Source of the DNA: JACCQS01 sp050999295 | GTDB lineage: Bacteria; Actinomycetota; Actinomycetes; Mycobacteriales; Geodermatophilaceae | Assembly: GCA_050999295.1 (NCBI GenBank) | Contig: JBPCPI010000051.1 | Location: 1-9,799, forward strand | Direction: 5' to 3' | DNA length: 9,799 nucleotides | Shown here: positions 1-5,832 of the stretch, piece after piece | Position numbering within the stretch: position 1 is the first letter of the stretch | Layout: the number at the start of each line of letters is the position of its first letter | The notes under the pieces: generated by a model | What the model was told of the DNA's origin: nothing | The model's database searches: none | The model's input: only the letters and a program-made list of their open reading frames with translations | Translations under genes and position numbers: made by a program

Positions 1-365
1 ACGATCTGCAGTTCGGCGATGCCGGCGGCTCGGGCGGTGGGTGTGGTGACGTTCGGGCGGGCTTGTTTGCGGGTGCGTGGGGACTGCCAGAACACGGCCT
101 CGCGGCCGCGGGCGGTGGTGAACACCAGCTGCGAGCGGTTCTCCCGCGCCCGGTCAAGGATCAAGTCGATCGCGGCACCGCGTCGGAAGCAGGAGCGGAC
201 CGGAACCTGCTCCACGATCTCGGCACGTTCGGGCCAGTCGTCGGCGGTGAGCTGGTAGCAGTACAGCGCCTTGGTACGCGGCCAGGTGCCTGCGGTGCGG
301 AACACCAGGCCGCTACCGAGCGCGACGCGGATCAGGTAGGGCAGTCGTGAACTCCACCGGCATAT
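1..365 (-). CDS. ERCC4-domain nuclease-family protein, N-terminal part, partial and 5'-disrupted
   Basis: The minus-strand frame is open from 365 down to the window edge and reads as real protein: RLPYLIRVALGSGLVFRTAG, then TWPRTKALYCYQLT, RSCFRRGAAIDLILDRAREN, FTTARGREAVFWQSPRTRKQ, and GIAELQIV at the edge. From memory this is the N-terminal region of a conserved actinobacterial family. Its C-terminal half is an ERCC4 (XPF-like) nuclease domain, which would lie outside this window. The start is odd. The frame is closed by TGA at 366-368 and has no ATG, GTG or TTG before the conserved LPYL segment, so the usual leader of about a dozen residues is missing. An ATG at 361-363 sits one frame off, so a single-base shift could restore a start (MPVEF...). 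Otherwise the 5' end was lost where the toxin-antitoxin cluster begins. The family assignment is recognition from memory, without a search. Confidence 0.55.
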   Translation of the reverse strand, partial: MCRWSSRLPYLIRVALGSGLVFRTAGTWPRTKALYCYQLTADDWPERAEIVEQVPVRSCFRRGAAIDLILDRARENRSQLVFTTARGREAVFWQSPRTRKQARPNVTTPTARAAGIAELQI

Positions 366-423
366 TCACGACCGTAGACGGGGCAAGGAGCATGCCCAAG
401 AAGGCAGACGGTCCACGCACAGC

Positions 424-436
424 GCTCATGATCACG
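424..436. repeat. TGATCA-type dispersed repeat, single arm
   Basis: GCTCATGATCACG lies between the first PIN toxin and the damaged ERCC4-type gene. A near-identical 13-mer (GCTCACGATCACG) occurs at 9606-9618, with matching flanks (GCG before it, GGCC and GTCA.ATCGG after it). An inverted relative lies at 9562-9574. This suggests a dispersed extragenic element present at both ends of the window. Confidence 0.45.
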
Positions 437-448
437 AATCTGGCCCCG

Positions 449-847
449 TCAATCGGCGGGTAATATCTCGATGCTGCAATGCGGACCTTCAGCGCGAGCG
501 AGGCGGCCATCGGTGGTGAGCAGGGTCGCGCCGAGAGCTTCCGCGAGCGCCACGTAGAACGCGTCCCAGCCCCGTACGTTGTGGCGAAGCGCCCAGGCTC
601 GAGACAGAAACGGCCGATGGGTAAACCTCTCCCCTGCCCAGTCGTGCAAGCGGTCGATCGCCAGTTCCGCGCCCGAGCGATCCACATGTCCACGGAGAAA
701 GTGGCCCCGGATGACTCCGAACACTTCGACGTCGATGATCTCCGGGGCGGCCTGTTCGTCGTCCTGTTCGAGTCGGCGTCGCACGAGGGGGGCGCTCGGT
801 CGATTGCTGAGCGCCACGAGGAGTACAGATGCGTCAACGACCAGCAT
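449..847 (-). CDS. vapC: VapC-type PIN-domain toxin (module 1)
   Basis: This is a 132-residue PIN-domain protein, probably a toxin endoribonuclease that cuts RNA using Mg2+. The acidic residues of the active site are in place: D5 in MLVVDAS, E41 in DVEVFGVIRG, D95 in GWDAFYVALAE and D113 in TTDGRLA. Length is normal for VapC. I chose the ATG at 847 because GGAG lies about 5 nt upstream and the protein then begins directly with the first PIN strand. An in-frame ATG at 877 would add ten uncharacteristic residues. The gene overlaps the end of its antitoxin gene (stop at 834-836) by 14 nt, which suggests translational coupling. All catalytic residues are present, so this toxin should be active. 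The RNA target cannot be told from sequence. Confidence 0.88.
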   Translation of the reverse strand: MLVVDASVLLVALSNRPSAPLVRRRLEQDDEQAAPEIIDVEVFGVIRGHFLRGHVDRSGAELAIDRLHDWAGERFTHRPFLSRAWALRHNVRGWDAFYVALAEALGATLLTTDGRLARAEGPHCSIEILPAD

Positions 848-1085
848 CGGGCTCCGGCCATGGCCCCCGGTGCTCATCCAGCGCTGCGAGCACTTCCTCG
901 GTGCTGATGTCGAGATGACTTGGGCTCAGGCGATCCAGCCATTCGGCCATCGAGGGTCGCTCAGCCAGCTTCCGGGCTTGCTGACGGAGCAGCTCGGGAA
1001 CGCTGATCCCCTTCTCGGCCGCGCGGCGGGCCAGCACGCGATAGACGTCGTCGTCCACGTCTCGAATCTGAATGGTCTTGGGCAT
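834..1085 (-). CDS. vapB: VapB-type ribbon-helix-helix antitoxin (module 1)
   Basis: This 83-residue protein begins MPKTIQIRDVDDDVYRVLAR and continues RAAEKGISVPELLRQQARKL. That is the typical ribbon-helix-helix DNA-binding N-terminus of FitA/VapB-like antitoxins: a basic beta strand, two helices and a 'G-S-ELLR' turn. The C-terminal half (STEEVLAALDEHRG) is the expected toxin-wrapping tail. It should neutralise the adjacent PIN toxin and repress its own operon as a toxin-antitoxin complex. The reading frame is open further upstream to 1433, but that extension is compositionally unlike the protein and unrecognisable. The ATG at 1085 is preceded by no Shine-Dalgarno. Instead TAACTT lies 5 nt upstream, suggesting a leaderless message. 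Confidence 0.85.
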   Translation of the reverse strand: MPKTIQIRDVDDDVYRVLARRAAEKGISVPELLRQQARKLAERPSMAEWLDRLSPSHLDISTEEVLAALDEHRGPWPEPDAGR

Positions 1086-1090
1086 GAGCC

Positions 1091-1124
1091 AAGTTATCAT
1101 GCGCCCGCGCATGTACTCATGCGC
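1091..1124 (-). promoter_or_regulatory. vapBC module 1 promoter and probable operator
   Basis: On the minus strand TAACTT (1091-1096) sits 5 nt before the vapB ATG, a -10-like position for a leaderless transcript. Immediately upstream is a perfect dyad, CATGCGC-CC-GCGCATG (1098-1113), with a third half-site CATGCGC at 1118-1124. Inverted repeats overlapping the promoter are the standard binding layout for ribbon-helix-helix antitoxins, so this is the likely autoregulatory site. The extra half-site would allow graded occupancy. No convincing -35 is visible. Confidence 0.5.
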
Positions 1125-1225
1125 AAACGCCTCGGCGAGATCTGGCCCGGCTAGATCATCGTGGTCGACACCGAGCGGAGAGTCGTCGACTGCCACGACT
1201 TGTGCCGCGTTTGTTCCTCTTGGCG

Positions 1226-1239
1226 CGCGGACGTCCGCG
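1226..1239. repeat. 14-bp perfect palindrome between the two vapBC modules
   Basis: CGCGGACGTCCGCG reads the same on both strands. It lies in the gene-free stretch (about 1086-1326) between the vapB1 start and the end of the module 2 toxin. It could be a protein site or chance in GC-rich DNA. Nothing else in the gap is recognisable. Confidence 0.3.
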
Positions 1240-1326
1240 GCAGTAGTGATACAAACACGGCCCAAGACCGGCGACGGCCTTCTGCGGCGGTCCGGCGAAG
1301 GATGCTCGTTCGGACAGGCGCGGTGA

Positions 1327-1731
1327 TCAGTCGCTTGGTAGGGCCAACCGGACTTCACAGCGGAGATCACCCGTGCGCGCGAGTCGCGCGTCGGCAGTGA
1401 CCAGCGGACAGCCGTGGGCCTCGGCGGCGGCAACGTAGGCAGCGTCGTACCCGGTGACGTTGTCGCGGAGCTGCCACATCCTGGGCAGCAAAGCGGTGGT
1501 ACCCAGCAACTCGATACTCGCGGCCGCGAGGGCGTCGAGGGCGTCGTCGGCGCGCTGGCCGCTGATCTTGCTGCCGAGGTATCGGCCCCTTAGCGCGGAG
1601 AACGTCTCGACGAGGAGGTGCTCAGGGGCCGCCCAGTGCGCGTCTCGGATCAGTTCGGCTCGGCATGTCTGACCGATCGGACCATCATCAGTGAGCGCGT
1701 TGATGAGTGTCGAGGCGTCGACGACGATCAA
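1327..1731 (-). CDS. vapC: VapC-type PIN-domain toxin (module 2), now fused in frame to its antitoxin
   Basis: This 134-residue PIN domain carries all the expected acidic residues when numbered from the TTG at 1731: D5 in IVVDASTLINAL, E42 in LLVETFSALRG, D96 in GYDAAYVAAAE and D114 in VTADARLA. It is a probable ribonuclease toxin. TTG at 1729-1731 is the natural separate start because it overlaps the ancestral antitoxin stop (TGA 1728-1730) in a TTGA junction. In the present sequence the frame is also open upstream without a stop through the antitoxin to 2004. A 225-residue antitoxin-toxin fusion may therefore be made instead of, or as well as, free toxin. The Shine-Dalgarno before TTG is weak (GGAGG is about 20 nt away). 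This probably means that translation once depended on the antitoxin frame. Confidence 0.82.
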   Translation of the reverse strand: MIVVDASTLINALTDDGPIGQTCRAELIRDAHWAAPEHLLVETFSALRGRYLGSKISGQRADDALDALAAASIELLGTTALLPRMWQLRDNVTGYDAAYVAAAEAHGCPLVTADARLARTGDLRCEVRLALPSD

Positions 1732-2004
1732 GCTGGATCGACGGGCGACGTGGGGCCTCCAACAAGCTGAACATCCCGCTCGGCGCGCTCTGTCCAGCGC
1801 GTCTGCGGCCTCGGCAGCGGAGAGTCGGGATCCGTCCTCCCGGCCGACGAAGCGATTCAACAGGGCCAGGTTGGCTGAGCGCCGCGCCTCGTCCTCCACC
1901 AGCGACAACAAGAATGCCTGCAGCGACTGCCCGCGGGCGCGCGCTCGCTCGGCCAGTGTCTGCCGCACATCGTCAGGGACATCACGAATCTGCAGAGCAA
2001 CCAT
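1728..2004 (-). pseudogene. vapB: FitA/VapB-type antitoxin with a frameshift near 1780-1786
   Basis: The start MVALQIRDVPDDVRQTLAER with ARARGQSLQAFLLSLVEDEA is a clear ribbon-helix-helix antitoxin. It stays recognisable to residue 74 (...AADALDRAR). After that the frame turns into cysteine- and tryptophan-containing sequence (RAGCSACWRPHVARRSS) and runs into the toxin. In the neighbouring frame the same DNA reads ERDVQLVGGPTSPVDPA followed by TGA at 1728-1730, a typical VapB tail. Removing one base near 1780-1786 (minus strand CGCGCC) joins the two. The gene is therefore either frameshifted by +1, mis-sequenced, or naturally fused. If real, the DNA-binding part remains but the toxin-neutralising tail is replaced. 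Confidence 0.75.
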
Positions 2005-2021
2005 GCATGCAGTTTACATGC
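2005..2021 (-). promoter_or_regulatory. vapBC module 2 promoter and dyad
   Basis: TAAACT (2011-2016, minus strand) lies 6 nt before the antitoxin ATG, a -10-like position giving a leaderless start. It is enclosed by inverted arms GCATG (2005-2009) and CATGC (2017-2021), so an antitoxin bound here would cover the -10. The arms share CATG with the module 1 operator. Confidence 0.42.
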
Positions 2022-2212
2022 TGCCGGCTGGGGGCCGTCGTCCAATTGCCGATCCGCCGCCGGGGATCCTGATCTCACGGAGTGGCGTGCCGGTGGCACG
2101 CCTCTCGGCCCTCATTGGGCCCCGGCCCCGCGAGTTGGGAATCGTGCACGTGTCGATTCCGCCATCCTTCGACGAGCCGCTACCGGCGGATGAGCTGGCG
2201 GCATGGAATTGA
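2007..2212 (+). pseudogene. Phd/YefM-type antitoxin remnant
   Basis: The frame ending at TGA 2210-2212 reads GILISRSGVPVARLSALIGP, then IHV-like VHVSIPPSFDEPLPADELAAWN. That is the middle and C-terminal part of a Phd/YefM-family antitoxin (typical '-EEILISRSGVPVARL-' followed by '-DDFDAPLP-'). It abuts a PIN toxin ATG at 2213, the usual gene order. The N-terminal DNA-binding part is not in this frame. A short piece in another frame, from ATG 2007, contains RLGAVVQLPIRRRG and resembles the preceding Phd segment; one missing base near 2063 would join them. The 5' end also overlaps the divergent vapB2 promoter, so the leader is lost or compressed. I read it as a non-functional remnant. Confidence 0.6.
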
Positions 2213-2430
2213 ATGCGCCTCCTACTGGATACTCGCACGCTGCTGTGGGCCCTTGCCGAGCCCGAGCGTCTTTCCGACGTCGCCCGTTCGGCCATTGAAG
2301 ATCGGCGTAACGACATCTGGGTGTCGGCTGCCTCGGCTTGGGAGCTGGCCAAGCCTTTGTCGCCTATGACCGGCGTCTGGCCGATGCCGCCGCGTCCGCC
2401 GGCCTCGAACTCGTCCGACCCGGGGCGTGA
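2213..2430 (+). pseudogene. PIN-domain toxin remnant with internal deletion (chimeric ends)
   Basis: The first 47 codons are a classic Phd-partnered VapC N-terminus: MRLLLDTRTLLWALAEPERL with D6, then IWVSAASAWELAK with its acidic E. After 2353 the frame becomes meaningless proline-rich sequence to 2518. One frame over, 2356-2430 reads FVAYDRRLADAAASAGLELV ending RPGA-stop, which is the C-terminus of a PIN toxin. About 60 central residues, including the third catalytic Asp region, are absent. The C-terminal piece looks like the tail of a different VapC subfamily, usually paired with ribbon-helix-helix antitoxins, so two PIN genes may have recombined. It should be non-functional as a nuclease. 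Confidence 0.65.
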
Positions 2431-2742
2431 CAACTCCGCCATCGGCGCGCACATAGCCGGACCTCCTCAAGCGGCAGCGCCTGTCCGATGGCGACTCAGG
2501 GGACCCCTGCGACGTTAGAGCCGAGCGGGTGGGCGCAAGCCAGAGCCGATGGGGCTGGGGTCAGGGCCGTCGGCATCTTCCCCTCATCGCGGGCCCGGTC
2601 AGCACGGCGACGCGGGCACCGTACGGGCGGGCGGTACGAAGGACTCGGCCCGAATCGACCGGCCCGCATGGAGGCCGGGATAACGCCGAATCCAGCGATC
2701 GACCTGCCAGCGCGACCAAACCGTTTCCGGCCACGTAGCCCG
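2431..2742. other. Gene-free stretch after the toxin-antitoxin cluster
   Basis: I see no gene here. Open frames on the plus strand (for example 2488-2781) translate to arginine/proline-rich sequence with no family resemblance and no start signal. No tRNA signature or clear hairpin was found. It is plausibly decayed DNA at the edge of the toxin-antitoxin region. Confidence 0.4.
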
Positions 2743-2813
2743 GACTTTCGCCGGAGGATGTGCGGTCAGCGGACGGCCTGAGGTGACTTTCTCCGGAGAA
2801 TGTGCGGTCAGCG
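2743..2813. repeat. Family A tandem repeat pair, 29 bp at 42-bp spacing
   Basis: Two copies, 2743-2771 and 2785-2813, differ at about two positions. The second begins GACTTTCTCCGGAGAATGTG and continues CGGTCAGCG. Its core TTCTCCGGAGAA (2789-2800) is a perfect 12-bp palindrome, while the first copy has a degraded version. The repeats lie downstream of the HEAT-like gene's stop. Further 9-mers TGCGGTCAG/TGCGGTCGG follow at 2814-2822 and 2823-2831. Confidence 0.75.
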
Positions 2814-2844
2814 TGCGGTCAGTGCGGTCGGTGGGCCAGGGCGG

Positions 2845-3579
2845 TCAGAGCGGCGGAGGCACCGGATCGCCGCGGCGCAGTGCGGCGATCCGCAGTTGTA
2901 CGTCGACGAAGGCCAGGGTCTCCGGCTCGGTGGGCCGCAGGATCTGCTGATAGGCGAGGATGCCGTCGGCCCGGCTGCGGCGGGAAACTGCGTACGCGGC
3001 AACCGCTCGTACCGCCAGGTTGTCGTCGTCCAGCCGGGCGATCACGGCTCGTTCGGCACGCTCTCGAGTACGCCGGTCGTCGTCTCCGCGTCCTTCGATC
3101 CGGCCGACCAGGGCGATAGCCGCTCGTTGGCGTATGTGCGGATCTGAGTCGCTCAGTCGCGTGATCAACAACGGGGTGATCCGGCCATCGTGCACGTCAC
3201 CGACGACGTTGATCTCGCTGACGTCGAGCTGGCCGTGCAGCCGGTCGACGTAGCGGTGCGGACAGGCCCGCGCCACGGCACGTCGAGCGGCAACTTGGGC
3301 GTCGATCGCGCCGGCACCGAGCCCATTGAGCAACCGGGCATGCTCACGCGGACCAGCGTCGGAGCTGCGGTAGAGCTCCAGCACGCGGTCGACCGCGGGT
3401 GCGCCGAACGCGCCGAGTGCCTGCATCGCGCTGCGGCTCTCGGCTCGACTGCGACCCTCGCTGCGATAGACCTCGGCGATTGCGGCGTCTATGCGGCGGG
3501 TCAGGTCCGGCGCGGGCGGGTCGTCCGGCCCCGGGTCGCCGCCTTTGGGGTACTTGCCCACCTCGCCCACCTTGCCCAC
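2845..3579 (-). CDS. HEAT-repeat-like protein of unknown function
   Basis: This soluble, helix-rich protein of about 244 residues has no signal peptide or membrane segment. Two stretches look like HEAT/ARM alpha-hairpins: roughly residues 133-161 (ITPLLITRLSDSDPHIRQRA...) and 177-201 (ERAVIARLDDDNLAVRAVAA). A weaker N-terminal one includes AMQALGAFGAPAVDRVLELY. Such repeats are protein-binding scaffolds, and no catalytic motif is visible. I chose the GTG at 3579 because GGGGAGG lies 8 nt upstream. The frame extends to another GTG at 3612, which leaves only 28 bp to the divergent oxidoreductase gene. The N-terminus is encoded by a 9-bp tandem repeat (VGK-VGE-VGK), which offers several equivalent GTG codons. 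The C-terminus ends in a proline run, VPPPL. The partner and pathway are unknown. Confidence 0.7.
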   Translation of the reverse strand: MGKVGEVGKYPKGGDPGPDDPPAPDLTRRIDAAIAEVYRSEGRSRAESRSAMQALGAFGAPAVDRVLELYRSSDAGPREHARLLNGLGAGAIDAQVAARRAVARACPHRYVDRLHGQLDVSEINVVGDVHDGRITPLLITRLSDSDPHIRQRAAIALVGRIEGRGDDDRRTRERAERAVIARLDDDNLAVRAVAAYAVSRRSRADGILAYQQILRPTEPETLAFVDVQLRIAALRRGDPVPPPL

Positions 3580-3628
3580 CTTGCGCCCCTCCCCGCAGGT
3601 CGGCAAGTGCACGGTCGCAGCCGCGGGT

Positions 3629-3634
3629 TAGCGT
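3629..3634 (+). promoter_or_regulatory. -10-like hexamer for leaderless oxidoreductase gene
   Basis: TAGCGT lies 6 nt before the GTG at 3641, with no Shine-Dalgarno in between. This is the spacing expected if transcription starts at the start codon. The same hexamer precedes radA. Confidence 0.4.
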
Positions 3635-3640
3635 CGCGGC

Positions 3641-4525
3641 GTGCGAGTCGGCATCGTCATCCTGCCCGAGTTCGGCCGTTCCGAGCTCGAACGCCGGTGG
3701 CGCTTGGCGGAGGAGTACGGCTTCGACCACGCCTGGACCTATGACCATCTCGGCTGGCGCACCCTGGTGGATTCGCCGTGGTACTCCGCGGTGCCCACCC
3801 TGAGCGCGGCCGCGATGGTGACGTCTCGGATCCAGCTCGGCACGTTCGTCGCCTCGCCGAACTTTCGGCACCCGGTGCCCTTCGCCCGGGAGTTGACGGC
3901 GCTGGACGAACTCTCGTCGGGACGGCTGCTCTTGGGTATCGGCTCTGGTGGACTCGGGTACGACACAACCGTTCTCGGCCAACCGGAGCTGCCGCTGCGC
4001 GCCCGGACAGAGCGGTTCGAGGAATTCGTGCTGCTGTTGGACGCGCTGCTCACCCACGACCAGACGACCTGGACGGGTACGCACTACGCCGCAATCGAGG
4101 CTCGGACCATTCCCGGCTGCGTCCAGGTGCCCCGAGTGCCGTTCGTCGTGGCGGCGAACGGCCCTCGCGCGATGCGGCTGGCGGCGACGTACGGGCAAGG
4201 GTGGGCGACCACCGGTGATCCGAACCGCCCCGAAGGCACCGATTGGTGGACGGCCTTGGCCGGGGTATGCGACCGGTTCACTGATGTCCTCGGCGAGGCA
4301 GGCAGAGAGTCCTCGACCATCGACCGCTACCTACAGCTGGACGCCGGGCCGGTCTTCTCGATGTCCTCGGTGGAGTCCTTCCGCGAGTCCCTGGGTCGGG
4401 CCGCGGAGTTGGGATTCACCGATGTGGTGACCCACTGGCCTCGACCGGGCGGCCCGTACGCCGGCTCGGAGCAGACCTTGGCGGCAGTGGCGGCGGAGGT
4501 GCTGACCGACCGCGACGAAAGCTGA
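3641..4525 (+). CDS. LLM-class (luciferase-like) flavin-dependent oxidoreductase
   Basis: This 294-residue protein has a luciferase-like TIM-barrel fold, the family that uses FMN or F420 for oxidation/reduction of small molecules. Family landmarks are MRVGIVILPEFGRSELERRW with LAEEYGFDHAWTYDHLGWR (about 1-40), IQLGTFVASPNFRHPVPFAR (65-83) followed by LTALDELSSGRLLLGIGSGG (85-104), and VPFVVAANGPRAMRLAATYG followed by QGW (166-188). Actinobacterial members with this 'W-YDHL' start are often F420-linked, but the cofactor and substrate cannot be assigned from sequence. The GTG start gives the expected N-terminal beta strand and follows a -10-like TAGCGT by 6 nt, with no Shine-Dalgarno. The gene diverges from the HEAT-like gene, converges on the mutY operon and appears monocistronic. 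It is slightly shorter than the usual 300-350 residues but complete. Confidence 0.88.
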   Translation: MRVGIVILPEFGRSELERRWRLAEEYGFDHAWTYDHLGWRTLVDSPWYSAVPTLSAAAMVTSRIQLGTFVASPNFRHPVPFARELTALDELSSGRLLLGIGSGGLGYDTTVLGQPELPLRARTERFEEFVLLLDALLTHDQTTWTGTHYAAIEARTIPGCVQVPRVPFVVAANGPRAMRLAATYGQGWATTGDPNRPEGTDWWTALAGVCDRFTDVLGEAGRESSTIDRYLQLDAGPVFSMSSVESFRESLGRAAELGFTDVVTHWPRPGGPYAGSEQTLAAVAAEVLTDRDES

Positions 4526-4527
4526 GC

Positions 4528-4607
4528 CCGAGTTGATCATCGGACTATCGGGGTTTGTTCGCCTTGTCGGCGCCGAAAACCCGGCCGGATTCCGATGATC
4601 AACTCGG
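4528..4607. repeat. Family B: perfect 17-bp inverted repeat between convergent genes
   Basis: CCGAGTTGATCATCGGA (4528-4544) and its exact reverse complement TCCGATGATCAACTCGG (4591-4607) flank a 46-nt interior. The interior has a second inner pair, GGGTTT (4551-4556) with AAACCC (4577-4582), and a palindrome TCGGCGCCGA (4567-4576). The element begins 2 nt after the oxidoreductase stop and ends 3 nt before the convergent gene's stop. It could act as a bidirectional terminator, although there is no T-tract, or be a mobile palindromic (REP/MITE-like) element. The TGATCA core is shared with the repeats at 424-436 and 9562-9618. Confidence 0.8.
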
Positions 4608-4610
4608 CTG

Positions 4611-4862
4611 TCATCGGGGAAGCGGGCGGCGCGGGTTACCGGAGGTGCGCTCGTTGCCGCGCTTGTAGTTACCGGTGGCCCGCGCCAGCAGGTGCTGGGC
4701 CGCCGGCGCGTCGCCACGGGCACGTGCATTCTCCAGGCCGGCGCTGAGCCGCTGCGCCTGCTCACCGGCGACCACGCCGACCTGACGCCCGCTGCGGCTG
4801 ATGAAGACCCGGCCGTCCTTGGTCGTCCGCCAGGCGAAGGGGTCGTCCTCGAGACCGCTCAT
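4611..4862 (-). CDS. Small conserved actinobacterial protein, second gene of mutY operon
   Basis: This 83-residue soluble protein begins MSGLEDDPFAWRTTKDGRVF and continues ISRSGRQVGVVAGEQAQRL. It ends with LARATGNYKRGNER plus a short basic tail. I recognise the DPFxWRxTKDGRVxISR...RATGNYKRGNER pattern as a conserved hypothetical actinobacterial family, but I know no function for it. Its ATG overlaps the mutY stop as ATGA (4859-4862), so it is translationally coupled to mutY. The conserved GNYKRGNER end is basic and could contact nucleic acid (inference only). After that motif about 10 extra residues (TSGNPRRPLPR) run to the stop beside the family B repeat. This may be read-through of an older, shorter C-terminus. 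Confidence 0.75.
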   Translation of the reverse strand: MSGLEDDPFAWRTTKDGRVFISRSGRQVGVVAGEQAQRLSAGLENARARGDAPAAQHLLARATGNYKRGNERTSGNPRRPLPR

Positions 4863-5800
4863 CCCGATCGCCTCCGCGGTGCACCCTCACCGGCGAGCAC
4901 GAACCGGCCGTCGCTGATGTGCTCGACGAGGCCATCGGCCAGCAGTGACTCCAGTGCCCGACGGCGTTGCGCGGCGTCGCTCCAGACCGGGTCCAGGTCG
5001 TCGGCGACCACCGGGACCGTCGAGCCGCGCAGGACGTCGAGGAGCAAGCCGCGTACCTGGCGGTCGGTGCCCTCGAACCGTTGTGCTGCGCGGCGCGGAC
5101 CGGTGTAGTCCGGCGCGCCCGCCCGTTGCCAGGCACAGTCGATGCGTACGGGGCACTCCGTACAAGCCGGAGCTGCCGCCGTACAGACGAGGGCCCCCAA
5201 CTCCATCACGGCGACCGAGAACAACGCGGCGCGGGCAGGCTCAGCCGGCAGCAGCCCTTCCATGTCGGCCCGATCCGCTGCCCCGACGCTCGGTCCGGCT
5301 TGGGCATGGCCGGAAACAGCGCGCGCCAGTACCCGCGCGACGTTGGTGTCGACGACCGGCGTGCGCGTGCCGAAGGCGAAGGCCGCGATCGCCCGGGCGG
5401 TGTAGGCGCCGATGCCCGGCAGCGATTCCAGTTCCTCGACCGATGGGGGCACTGTGCCGTCGAAGTCGGTGACCAGCTGCCGTGCGGCGGCGTGCAGGCG
5501 CAGGGCACGCCGCGGGTAGCCGAGCTTTGCCCAGGCGCGAACCGCGTCCGCCGGTGCGGCCTGAGCCAGTGCCGCCGGATTGGGCCAGCGCGTCATCCAG
5601 CTCTGCCAGATCGGCAGTACCCGTGCGACCGGGGTCTGCTGGAGCATGACCTCGCTGACGAGAACGCCCCATGGCGATGTCCTGCCATCCCGCCACGGCA
5701 GATCGCGGGCCGCACCGGCGTACCAGTCGAGCAGCACTTCGGGCCGCAACGTGCCGCTGCGCCGGACCGGCGTCGGCGCTCCTGTCTGGGTGCTGCTCAT
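4859..5800 (-). CDS. mutY: A/G-specific adenine DNA glycosylase MutY
   Basis: MutY removes adenine mispaired with 8-oxoguanine, preventing G:C to T:A transversions. Numbered from the chosen ATG at 5800 (313 residues), it shows the catalytic Glu of SEVMLQQTPV at E50, the helix-hairpin-helix LPGIGAYTA near 127-135, and the catalytic Asp of VVDTNVARVL at D151. It has the full [4Fe-4S] ligand set C206-x6-C213-x2-C216-x5-C222. The C-terminal region (LLLDVLRGSTVPV... to FVLAG) resembles the short tail usual in actinobacterial MutY and is not a full MutT-like domain. ATG 5800 has GAGGGTGG about 8 nt upstream. An alternative ATG at 5818 adds six residues. The small downstream gene overlaps it by 4 nt. 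Upstream lies the family C repeat pair, where its promoter should be. Confidence 0.95.
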   Translation of the reverse strand: MSSTQTGAPTPVRRSGTLRPEVLLDWYAGAARDLPWRDGRTSPWGVLVSEVMLQQTPVARVLPIWQSWMTRWPNPAALAQAAPADAVRAWAKLGYPRRALRLHAAARQLVTDFDGTVPPSVEELESLPGIGAYTARAIAAFAFGTRTPVVDTNVARVLARAVSGHAQAGPSVGAADRADMEGLLPAEPARAALFSVAVMELGALVCTAAAPACTECPVRIDCAWQRAGAPDYTGPRRAAQRFEGTDRQVRGLLLDVLRGSTVPVVADDLDPVWSDAAQRRRALESLLADGLVEHISDGRFVLAGEGAPRRRSG

Positions 5801-5832
5801 CGCCGACCACCCTCGCATGCCGCAGGCCTGCC

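Noticed and set aside
313..861. 182-codon minus-strand frame overlapping vapC1
   Set aside because: It is out of frame with the PIN domain and has arginine/serine-rich shadow composition. The vapC1 frame carries all catalytic acids.
1086..1433. N-terminal extension of the vapB1 frame
   Set aside because: It would overlap the end of module 2, has no family resemblance, and the antitoxin fold begins at 1085.
2488..2781. Plus-strand frames in the gap after the toxin-antitoxin cluster
   Set aside because: The low-complexity Arg/Pro translation has no Shine-Dalgarno, and the frame ends within the family A repeat.
3344..4198. 284-codon minus-strand frame opposite the oxidoreductase
   Set aside because: It is an arginine- and glutamine-rich antisense shadow with no recognisable motif, while the plus strand encodes a clear luciferase-like protein.
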